This document shows, piece after piece, positions 34,027-40,925 of a stretch of 64,000 bases of DNA. Position numbers and translations under genes: made by a program. Every line of letters begins with the position of its first letter. Positions within the stretch are counted from its first letter, which is position 1. The DNA lies in the NCBI GenBank assembly GCA_043745195.1, contig JAYTTF010000035.1, forward strand, positions 21,119-85,118, given 5' to 3'. The notes beneath the pieces were generated by a model. It saw nothing but the letters and a program-made list of their open reading frames with translations, ran no database searches and was not told the DNA's origin. The stretch is from JANXSF01 sp043745195. Lineage in GTDB: Bacteria; Acidobacteriota; Terriglobia; Bryobacterales; Bryobacteraceae.

Positions 34027-34863
34027 CTATCGCCGCAATGCATTATAATTGCATGTCGTGCTGGAAACCGAATACTTCTTCACGAATTTCTTGGGACCAC
34101 TGGATTCATGACAATCAAGGCAGGCAGGGTTTGTTAAAACCTTGCGGTGCTTTGTCGTGGAGTTACCATGAACACTATGACAGCTTAGACACGTTACTTC
34201 GGAAGCCTGTTCTAAGACGTCACGAACATTACGGTAAATGTGGCGGTCTCCTATATTGAATTCCGCATCATCCGCTTTTTTAAGATCCACTTCATAATCC
34301 AACCAGAGATTGTCACCAGCAACAAAATTGTTAGGCCAAGGCTTGCCGGTGGACTTAGATCGGGAGGATTCACGAAGATGGCATTGGACGCAAATACTGG
34401 TAACAGCTGCCACGTCGTCCCTACGTTTCTTCGATAACCAAACCAAACTTGTATCGGTGGAATGATTCAGATCCACCACCCCATGACATGCATAACAATC
34501 CAGACCAAAAGCGGCGAAAGAACCGGTCTTGGCATCAATTCCAGTGTTGTGACACCCAGTGCAGTTTTCGGTAAAAGAGGTGGTGTTCCAACCACCAGTC
34601 CCCTTGTCTAAAATGGCAAATTTGTTGTAGCCTTCTTTCTTTAACTCTGCAGAATGGTTTCGCCCGCCAAGCGTGTAGCTGCCGTCTTCACGGCTGCGGA
34701 CGGTTGTACCGTGGGCATTCTTTTGCCAGCCTGGACCGATGCTGTTGCGATGGCAAAATAGGCATTCATCACCCGGCACAAACTCAGGAACGGGCTTACC
34801 CGCGTGCGTTTGTGCGGCAATCGAGAACGGGAGCAGCAGGCTTAAAAATACCTGCCTAATCAT
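34027..34863 (-). CDS. exported six-haem c-type cytochrome
   Basis: 278 residues from the ATG at 34863 (MIRQVFLSLLLPFSIAAQ, a signal peptide); an upstream ATG at 34923 would add 20 residues inside the preceding gene. Six CxxCH haem-attachment motifs are visible in order: CLFCH, CTGCH, CYACH, CVQCH, CLSCH and CLDCH. The chosen start lies 8 bp inside the end of the amidohydrolase gene, so the two are likely coupled. It probably shuttles electrons in the periplasm; additional histidines may act as distal ligands. The pairing with a predicted hydrolase suggests a shared oxidative or reductive step on an organic substrate (inference). Confidence 0.85.
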   Translation of the reverse strand: MIRQVFLSLLLPFSIAAQTHAGKPVPEFVPGDECLFCHRNSIGPGWQKNAHGTTVRSREDGSYTLGGRNHSAELKKEGYNKFAILDKGTGGWNTTSFTENCTGCHNTGIDAKTGSFAAFGLDCYACHGVVDLNHSTDTSLVWLSKKRRDDVAAVTSICVQCHLRESSRSKSTGKPWPNNFVAGDNLWLDYEVDLKKADDAEFNIGDRHIYRNVRDVLEQASEVTCLSCHSVHGNSTTKHRKVLTNPACLDCHESSGPKKFVKKYSVSSTTCNYNALRR

Positions 34864-36361
34864 CAGCGCGAACCCAGCCATAAGCTGCGTTTTCGCGTTG
34901 TCCCCCTGATGCGTCATAGGCAACCTTTAGTTTATCCAGAGCGTCGGCAGGAAGCGGACTTCGTTTCTTCTTCACGTCCACCTTGTACAATTTGGCAGCA
35001 TTCAAGCCGAAAATCTTTGCCTTGTCGTCCTTGGTCAATTTCTTGTAACCGAACTTTTCACACATCTCATCCGAAATCTGGAATCGCTTAAAGGCATCAA
35101 TGCACCACTGCGGCGACCCCCACCACAAGCAATCGGTGCCCCAAATCACATGGTCAGCGCCGTAAGTCTTGATGTTCTTGCCCATTCCGTGCATCGCGAA
35201 AATAGGGTCCTCAATAAACAGCGGAGCAAAGAAACTGCCCACTTCCGGATAAACATTGGTCATCTTCGGATTCCGTTTCTTGATGTCCATCAGAATGTTG
35301 TGCCAGGAAAAATCTCCCGTTGTCGGATCGTAATTATTTGCCTTGCGCCAATCCGGTTCATTAGGACCGTGCTTCAAAGCGGAATGGTAAATCACGAAAT
35401 TGAAATCCGGATTAGTCAAAGCCGCCTTTTCAATATCTTTGGGATTCGCTAAATGACCAAGTGTCCGCGATTGATACGAAAATCCTTTGTGCGTGCTAAT
35501 CAGCTTGATTCCTAATTTACGGGATTGCTCATAAAACCACATGGCGTTATCGTCATCGCACTGAAAGCCATTGCCGGATTGGCCAGGGTCAGTGTGGCAA
35601 TACCACTTCCAGGAATCGATCCCGTACATCTTCACTTCCCGCTCCATTTGTTCAAGCGTTGCCTGCTTATCCATGGAGTTTGTGGTTTTGTTCCAGTAGT
35701 GGTTAGGAGCCAAATTTCCTTGGCTAAGGGCGCGTTGCGACCCCGCAAGGCTATTGATTTCCTTCTTTGCTTCGGACATTAACCAACTGGGAAGAATGCC
35801 GCCAGCCCGTGCTTTTCCCTCCAGAGTTTTACCTTCCGCGTCGCGTTGTCTTTCACGGCCGGGAACGCCGGAAATTACAATCATGTCGGTTTCAGAATCG
35901 AAGAACATTTCTTTGACAAAGTTCTTATAGCTGTAAGCATCTTTGTCACTTTTCAGGTTGAAGCCCATGTTCTTCATGAACTCCATGTTGCGGAATTCCA
36001 ATGCAAAGCCATTGGTAAAGTGGGCCTGCACGTCCATGATGAAGTAGTCGCTCTTGGGGAATTTCTCCTCCGTGGCAGCCGGTTCAAACATCTCCGCATC
36101 ATCCACTTCAAGAGATTTTCCATACACCTTGTTGGTTGCGCACCAACATGTGGCAAGGCCCATCGTAGTGGCCATAAAGGCTCTGCGATCCATGCCAAGC
36201 TTCTGAGCATTAGCCGCAGACATATCGCCGATTAGTCCTTCCAATTGCTTTTGGCGTGCAGTTTGAACGCGAGGAATGAACTCCTCATTGGAAACAGGTT
36301 GCGTAGGCACCGGGGAGTTGACGCCTTTGTTCTTGTCACGGGCAGCTTTTCGAATCCACAT
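34856..36361 (-). CDS. amidohydrolase-2 family metal-dependent hydrolase with internal Tat-like signal
   Basis: 501 residues. A polar N-terminus is followed near residue 58 by MDRRAFMATTMGLATCWC, a Tat-like signal or membrane anchor, so the true mature start or the annotated start may be later than shown. The catalytic TIM barrel has SDYFIMDVQAHFTNG in place of the usual HxH strand, STHKGFSYQS, IYHSALKHGPNEPD, YPEVGSFFAP and VIWGTDCLWWGSPQW, the last with the family's metal-binding aspartate. These features fit the PF04909 group. It is the promoter-proximal partner of a six-haem cytochrome and diverges from an ArsR-type regulator. Confidence 0.78.
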   Translation of the reverse strand: MWIRKAARDKNKGVNSPVPTQPVSNEEFIPRVQTARQKQLEGLIGDMSAANAQKLGMDRRAFMATTMGLATCWCATNKVYGKSLEVDDAEMFEPAATEEKFPKSDYFIMDVQAHFTNGFALEFRNMEFMKNMGFNLKSDKDAYSYKNFVKEMFFDSETDMIVISGVPGRERQRDAEGKTLEGKARAGGILPSWLMSEAKKEINSLAGSQRALSQGNLAPNHYWNKTTNSMDKQATLEQMEREVKMYGIDSWKWYCHTDPGQSGNGFQCDDDNAMWFYEQSRKLGIKLISTHKGFSYQSRTLGHLANPKDIEKAALTNPDFNFVIYHSALKHGPNEPDWRKANNYDPTTGDFSWHNILMDIKKRNPKMTNVYPEVGSFFAPLFIEDPIFAMHGMGKNIKTYGADHVIWGTDCLWWGSPQWCIDAFKRFQISDEMCEKFGYKKLTKDDKAKIFGLNAAKLYKVDVKKKRSPLPADALDKLKVAYDASGGQRENAAYGWVRADD

Positions 36362-36390
36362 GGCAGTAGACTACCACCAAATGAAGCTCG

Positions 36391-36431
36391 TTGACGAGGG
36401 TCTTTTTATATGTTACTTTTTGGTAACATAT
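36391..36431 (+). promoter_or_regulatory. promoter and inverted-repeat operator of the ArsR-SRPBCC gene
   Basis: A perfect inverted repeat with 9-bp arms ATATGTTAC and GTAACATAT (36408-36416 and 36423-36431, 6-base spacer TTTTTG) ends on the ATG at 36430. TTGACG (36391-36396) is a good -35 box, and TACTTT (36414-36419) a weak -10 at 17-bp spacing, inside the repeat. No Shine-Dalgarno is present, so the message may be leaderless. The dyad has the size and AT-rich form of ArsR-family operators and lies in the 68-bp region shared with the divergent amidohydrolase-cytochrome genes. Confidence 0.65.
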
Positions 36432-37248
36432 GAATCAAGAGGAAGATTCCTCCTCCCACGCAGTTTGGCTGGCGCTAAGCGATTCCACTAGGCGACGGAT
36501 TTTGGACCTGCTGCGTGCACAACCGCTCACCACAGGCCAACTGGCAGCCGGTTTTCCGCAATCCCGTTTCGCAGTCATGAAGCATTTGCAAGTGTTGGTT
36601 GCCGCAGGTTTAGTAACGATCCGGCGTGAAGGGCGGGAGCGATGGAATTACGTAAATGCAGTGCCGTTGCGTCAAATCTACAATCGCTGGGTACAACCGT
36701 TTGAGGAACCCCTGGCGGATTCATTGTTGGAACTAAAAAATAAACTGGAAGGAGAACAGCAAATGAGCAAATTGGGAATGCACCAAGTGGCGCTGGATGT
36801 GAATATTTCAGCACCAAGGAAACGAGTATGGAAAGCACTAACCAAGGAAATGGGTCAATGGTGGCGTCGCGATTTCTTCGTCAACCCCAAAGCGAAAGGC
36901 TTTTTGATGGAACCGCAGGTTGGCGGAAGAGTCTTTGAAGACTGGGGTGGGGGAGCAGGCGTTTTGTGGTTTACAGTCATTGCCATCGATCCCGAAAACT
37001 CCGTCGACTTGGTGGGCTACCTGACGCCTGCCTTTGGAGGTCCAGCCACCTCCATGGTTCGATTCGCGCTTGAGGATACCGGTAGCGGCGTTGTGGTGAA
37101 AGTTAGCGACGCAACAATGGGGAAAGAAAGTCCTGGCTGCGAAGTATCAAAACAAGACGGCTGGCGACAGCTGATTGCCGAAGGTTTGAAGCCTTATGTC
37201 GAAAAGGCCGTTACAAAGTCCGCAGGTGGAACCCGCCGTCTACGTTAA
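36430..37248 (+). CDS. ArsR-family regulator fused to an SRPBCC/AHSA1 domain
   Basis: 272 residues with two domains. The N-terminal winged helix (about 8-85; LSDSTRRRILDLLRAQPLTTGQL, then RFAVMKHLQVLVAAGLVTIRREGRERW) is an ArsR-type DNA-binding domain without the metal-binding ELCVCDL motif. After a helical linker comes an SRPBCC/AHSA1-like ligand-binding domain (about 118-262; VALDVNISAPRKRVWKALTKEMGQWW). In many genomes these are two adjacent genes, so a fusion suggests ligand sensing through the hydrophobic SRPBCC cavity. The divergent cytochrome/amidohydrolase operon and its own inverted repeat are likely targets. The 3' end overlaps the convergent SDR by 38 bp. Confidence 0.85.
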   Translation: MNQEEDSSSHAVWLALSDSTRRRILDLLRAQPLTTGQLAAGFPQSRFAVMKHLQVLVAAGLVTIRREGRERWNYVNAVPLRQIYNRWVQPFEEPLADSLLELKNKLEGEQQMSKLGMHQVALDVNISAPRKRVWKALTKEMGQWWRRDFFVNPKAKGFLMEPQVGGRVFEDWGGGAGVLWFTVIAIDPENSVDLVGYLTPAFGGPATSMVRFALEDTGSGVVVKVSDATMGKESPGCEVSKQDGWRQLIAEGLKPYVEKAVTKSAGGTRRLR

Positions 37249-37948
37249 GCACTTGGCCGGTGGAATAGTCTAACAGGCCATCAGCAATAGCCCGAACAAC
37301 CTTGGCGACATCGCTCGCCTCACCCATCCGGCGTTGCGGCAACAAGCCTCCTGCGATCTTTTCCTCGTAAACGGATTCTACCGCGCTGATCATATCGGTT
37401 CGAATAATGCCGGGACGAATTTCAAATACCTTGATGCCCGATTGCGCCAACCGCGCGGCGTAAAGAGCAACGGACATGCTAAGCGCAGCTTTGGAAAGAC
37501 AGTAATCGGCACGCATGACGGAGGCAGTGTAGGAACTGATGGATGTCACAAAAGCAATGCGTCCACTTCCCTGCTCCAGCATCCACGTAGCCGCAGCTTG
37601 GGTTAGAAAATGAGGACCCTTAAGGTTCGTATTAATCAATTCTTCGAAACTTTCCTGGGAAGCCTCCAACATGTCTTGACGTACTCGAGGTGCCATGCCT
37701 GCGTTGTTCACCAATAAGTCGAGCCGGCCAAAAGTATCTTTGGTGAATGCCAGAAGGTTCTTTCGATCTTCGGCTGATCCAATGTCGCACTGAAAAATAC
37801 TGGCACCCGTTTCAGCAGCCAGTGAATCGGCTGCATCTTTGCGGCCTCGATAGGTCGCCACCAAATTATGAGTGCTTGCCAGTTCTATGGCGATTCCGCG
37901 CCCAATGCCGCGGCTTGCCCCAGTGATAACAGCTACAGGTTTATTCAT
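37211..37948 (-). CDS. short-chain dehydrogenase/reductase (FabG-like)
   Basis: 245 residues. Classical SDR: cofactor motif TGASRGIG (about 10-17), LVNNAG, and a catalytic Ser-Tyr-Lys set in FVTSISSYTASVMRADYCLSKAAL (YxxxK as YCLSK). The C-terminal GQVLNVDGGFH is typical of FabG-like 3-oxoacyl reductases, but no fatty-acid genes are near, so the substrate is open. It is the last gene of a minus-strand operon that begins with the TopB-RecQ fusion; its start overlaps the stop of the DsbA-like gene by 8 bp. Its 3' end overlaps the ArsR-SRPBCC gene by 38 bp. Confidence 0.88.
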   Translation of the reverse strand: MNKPVAVITGASRGIGRGIAIELASTHNLVATYRGRKDAADSLAAETGASIFQCDIGSAEDRKNLLAFTKDTFGRLDLLVNNAGMAPRVRQDMLEASQESFEELINTNLKGPHFLTQAAATWMLEQGSGRIAFVTSISSYTASVMRADYCLSKAALSMSVALYAARLAQSGIKVFEIRPGIIRTDMISAVESVYEEKIAGGLLPQRRMGEASDVAKVVRAIADGLLDYSTGQVLNVDGGFHLRTL

Positions 37949-38459
37949 TCTTCAGACTTTCTTCCAACGCTTTACTTACTTCTTCCACCGTGAAATGTTC
38001 GATAAATGCTTGTCCGTCCACATAGAGTGTTGGAGTTTTACGGACGCCGCGCGCAAGTCCTTCCTGGTGATCTGCATCTACCGCCAACGCGAGCGCGGAA
38101 TCAGCCATTCCAGCTATCATTTGTCCGGCATCTATGCCATGCCCAGAGGCGAATTCACGAAGAAAGGATTCCAGCCCATTGATCCTGATTGCTTGAATTG
38201 CATGTAGAGCTTCGCCTCGAAACTGAAGTGCGATTCCAGGATCCTGCTCCGCCAGATAACGCGAGGCCACTGCCAAAGGACGAGCCCAAATGTGTTTCAC
38301 CGAAGGAAAATCGCGATATTCAAAGGCTACGCGGCTGCCGAAAGCGGGCAGCAGAGTTTCATTCAGCATGTTGTGGAAAGTCAGACAATCAGAACATTGC
38401 AGATTGTCATAAATTACAGCACGGACCCGGCCTTCAGCGTGTCCTTCGATCAAGGGCAT
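37941..38459 (-). CDS. DsbA-like thioredoxin-fold protein, no signal peptide
   Basis: 172 residues. The fold is the DsbA/FrnE type: active-site C22-S-D-C25 in YDNLQCSDCLTFHNML, a helical insertion, and the cis-proline region VRKTPTLYVDGQAF. The usual N-terminal signal or anchor is absent, so it should be cytoplasmic, unlike most DsbA-like proteins. CSDC is an unusual dithiol sequence compared with CPxC, since the proline is missing, which would shift its redox properties. It lies 38 bp downstream of the DUF697-like gene and overlaps the SDR gene by 8 bp. Confidence 0.8.
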   Translation of the reverse strand: MPLIEGHAEGRVRAVIYDNLQCSDCLTFHNMLNETLLPAFGSRVAFEYRDFPSVKHIWARPLAVASRYLAEQDPGIALQFRGEALHAIQAIRINGLESFLREFASGHGIDAGQMIAGMADSALALAVDADHQEGLARGVRKTPTLYVDGQAFIEHFTVEEVSKALEESLKNE

Positions 38460-38497
38460 GTCTTTAAATTGTAGAAGATCCCGGACACTGGTGTGTC

Positions 38498-39361
38498 CTA
38501 ACTGGCTTTGCCGCGAATTTTATCAAGCAATTTCGCAGCAACTTTCCTGCCTTGTTCCAAACCTTGATCGTAAATTTGATGACGTTCCTGCCGCGAATAG
38601 CCATGACCGAAACCATAGAGCCGTTCCAGCGATTTCCCAACCACCCAGGTGCCGGCATAGGAAATGGCCGCCTTTGGAATTATCCCTCCGCCGAATGGAA
38701 TCTTCCCCACCAGTTCCCGGGCAACAGCCCTCAATCCAAAAGCCCCGGCGATCACCGACGCTATTTCCGATTTCTGTTCACCGTAGCCAATGGCACGATC
38801 ACTAGCCGCAGCCAACATGAACGCCATGCGCATTTGGTTCATGGTTAGGATGGCGGTGTCACTGGCAAATTCGCCCGCGGCAAGCGGTAACGAAAGCCCA
38901 GGAATCACCCCAGGAAGAGCAGTTGCCACGGCAAACATGGCATTTTCCTGACAAATTCCCGATATGATTTTGTCCACAACGAATGGCCTGAATACTGGGA
39001 ACTGACGAGCTAGAGGCAAACCTAACTCTTCCTTTGTTTCAAGAATCTGGGCCACTGTCCGATCAATATCTCCAGGGTAAAAAGTAAAACCGTGTTTCGG
39101 AGTACCGATTCCCTGCTCATACAGGTCTACATCAAATTGGGGCACAACAATTGTTGGATCAATTTGGTGAATATGTTTAGCCGATTCCAGCATGCGTTCC
39201 TTACTCATGCCGTCTTCCAGCAGAAAACGCCGCATTTCCGCATTGCGAGATTCGTGCTCCGCAGCAATGCCAACGTGAACAGGCTTTTCAGCAATGGCCC
39301 TAACTTCATTAGGATTCAACTTCGATATTGCTTTTCCAATTGTTGTTAAGAACTGAGTCAC
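38498..39361 (-). CDS. DUF697/YcjF-like membrane-associated protein
   Basis: 287 residues from the GTG at 39361, selected because GGAG lies 6 bases upstream and the GTGA overlaps the stop of the upstream nuclease-like gene; an ATG at 39385 would overlap further. The N-terminal 120 residues are soluble and unrecognised. The central part (about 135-215; AVATALPGVIPGLSLPLAAGEF, TMNQMRMAFMLAAASDRAIGYG) resembles the DUF697 hydrophobic domain of YcjF-like proteins often found with GTPases. No P-loop is present here. A basic C-terminal helix ends the protein. Role unknown. Confidence 0.6.
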   Translation of the reverse strand: MTQFLTTIGKAISKLNPNEVRAIAEKPVHVGIAAEHESRNAEMRRFLLEDGMSKERMLESAKHIHQIDPTIVVPQFDVDLYEQGIGTPKHGFTFYPGDIDRTVAQILETKEELGLPLARQFPVFRPFVVDKIISGICQENAMFAVATALPGVIPGLSLPLAAGEFASDTAILTMNQMRMAFMLAAASDRAIGYGEQKSEIASVIAGAFGLRAVARELVGKIPFGGGIIPKAAISYAGTWVVGKSLERLYGFGHGYSRQERHQIYDQGLEQGRKVAAKLLDKIRGKAS

Positions 39362-40920
39362 GTAATCTCCGCAATTGAGCAACATTGCCCGCCGCCAGCC
39401 AGCCGAAACAATACTTGCACTCTATGTCGCCATTCTAACCCGACTCCTAACCGCTCCACCTGTACTTCCGACGAGAAAAACCGCAATATGGTTTCCGTTG
39501 TTGGATGAAATTCGAACGCCGGGGCAATTAACATCATTCGCGGAGATTCCCGCCGCAGCGGAATCCCGGGAAAGTAGCCAAGCGGCGCAAACTCACCGCG
39601 AGTGGCATGCCAATTCACGCGTATCCAATAATCCAGCGCTTGCAGTGGAAGATGGGGGTCTTCCGACGCCTTCAATTCAATAACCATCAACCGCCCGTTG
39701 CGATCGGCAGCCAGCAGATCAATGATCGCCCGGTCATTTGCTGCAAATGCGGGCACTTGCCCGTAGACTGGTGTTGCGTAAAGCCAAGGTTCAATCTGCT
39801 GAATATGCTTGCGCACCTGCGATTCCAGCCATAATTCCGGTCGACGCAAGTAAAGTGGATTCTGTCTATCAGAGGCCTGCGGAGAACGAAAAGCATGCAA
39901 CATTTCAACCGTCCGCAAGATCTCAGCCTGCCTATGGCTATCTACCGGATGCTTCTTATCCAAACCAAAATCCAGTTGCCCACCGGCGAATACTGCAAAT
40001 TCAAGACCGCGCACACGCAGGCTAAGGGTGCCCGATCCGGTCTCAATGCCTTCCACTTCCGGTTGGGCAAGAATGGTTTCCACAAACGAAGTAATCGCCG
40101 TTTGAGTTTCTTCCAAAGGTCTACGGCAAACATCAAGACGCGTGGAGAGATTTCCCCAATCAGCAAGGTCTGCCGGCTGGGCTGCGAATTCTGAATTGTA
40201 GATGAACATCTTGTATTGCGCCTTGGTTGCATCCAACCACTGCAGCCGCAGCGCTGTAACTTTCGCTTGTTCAGCCGGCAGAAAAATCAGCAAACCATGC
40301 ACCGTTAACTTTGGTTCGCGTCTGCGCAGATAGTCCAGCCAAATAAGTCCGTAGGTGAGAATCTCATCAGGATCCATAGCGTCAGGGGGTGATGCAATGG
40401 CAGCCCAGGCGTTGCGGGCCATTCGAAGGAACGCCCGGGGAAACTTAGGCGATAGCGTGTGCTGCAAATCAATTTCACTGCTTAGAGTTTCCAGTTTCCA
40501 ACCGGGCATCTCGCGGTGCAGCATCAGCCGGAACTGTTCGCGGAACACAAGACGTCGACCGTGGCGCGGAAGTGTAAGGTTGGACGGACGCGCCGCGTCG
40601 TACAAAGTGATGTAACCCAGCTTGCCCCCGAACCGTTCAATGGTAAGTTTCAGCCTTCCCGCCCGCTGATCTTCAATCCCGATCACTCGGCGCGTAAGAT
40701 TTCGCTGATCGTCCCACACGGTGATCATTAAATGGCTTGATGCAATTTCTAAAGCGAATCGATCGGGTAAAAGCGAAAACGGCTCTTCACCGGGTTCTTC
40801 AAGAACAGGTTGTTGAGATTTTAATAGAAGCAGCCGGACGGCCTGATCGAGCTCCCCAGGCGTGGCACGCTGGGAAGCGCGGGTGGTGGTGGCCACAGTG
40901 CCTTCAGTATACCGCGACAA
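39358..40920 (-). CDS. putative PD-(D/E)XK nuclease-like protein (520 aa)
   Basis: 520 residues, family not recognised over most of its length. The N-terminal 300 residues contain no known motif. In the C-terminal third, RAIIDLLAADRNGRLMVIEL is followed by K417: D401 and E415-x-K417 with 14-residue spacing match the core of PD-(D/E)XK endonucleases, and the following DPHLPLQALDYWIRV supplies a Q-containing helix often seen after that core. The start lies 5 bp after the stop of the TopB-RecQ gene and its end overlaps the DUF697-like gene by 4 bp. A DNA-processing partner of the helicase-topoisomerase is a reasonable inference. Confidence 0.65.
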   Translation of the reverse strand: MSRYTEGTVATTTRASQRATPGELDQAVRLLLLKSQQPVLEEPGEEPFSLLPDRFALEIASSHLMITVWDDQRNLTRRVIGIEDQRAGRLKLTIERFGGKLGYITLYDAARPSNLTLPRHGRRLVFREQFRLMLHREMPGWKLETLSSEIDLQHTLSPKFPRAFLRMARNAWAAIASPPDAMDPDEILTYGLIWLDYLRRREPKLTVHGLLIFLPAEQAKVTALRLQWLDATKAQYKMFIYNSEFAAQPADLADWGNLSTRLDVCRRPLEETQTAITSFVETILAQPEVEGIETGSGTLSLRVRGLEFAVFAGGQLDFGLDKKHPVDSHRQAEILRTVEMLHAFRSPQASDRQNPLYLRRPELWLESQVRKHIQQIEPWLYATPVYGQVPAFAANDRAIIDLLAADRNGRLMVIELKASEDPHLPLQALDYWIRVNWHATRGEFAPLGYFPGIPLRRESPRMMLIAPAFEFHPTTETILRFFSSEVQVERLGVGLEWRHRVQVLFRLAGGGQCCSIAEIT

Positions 40921-40925
40921 ATCAC

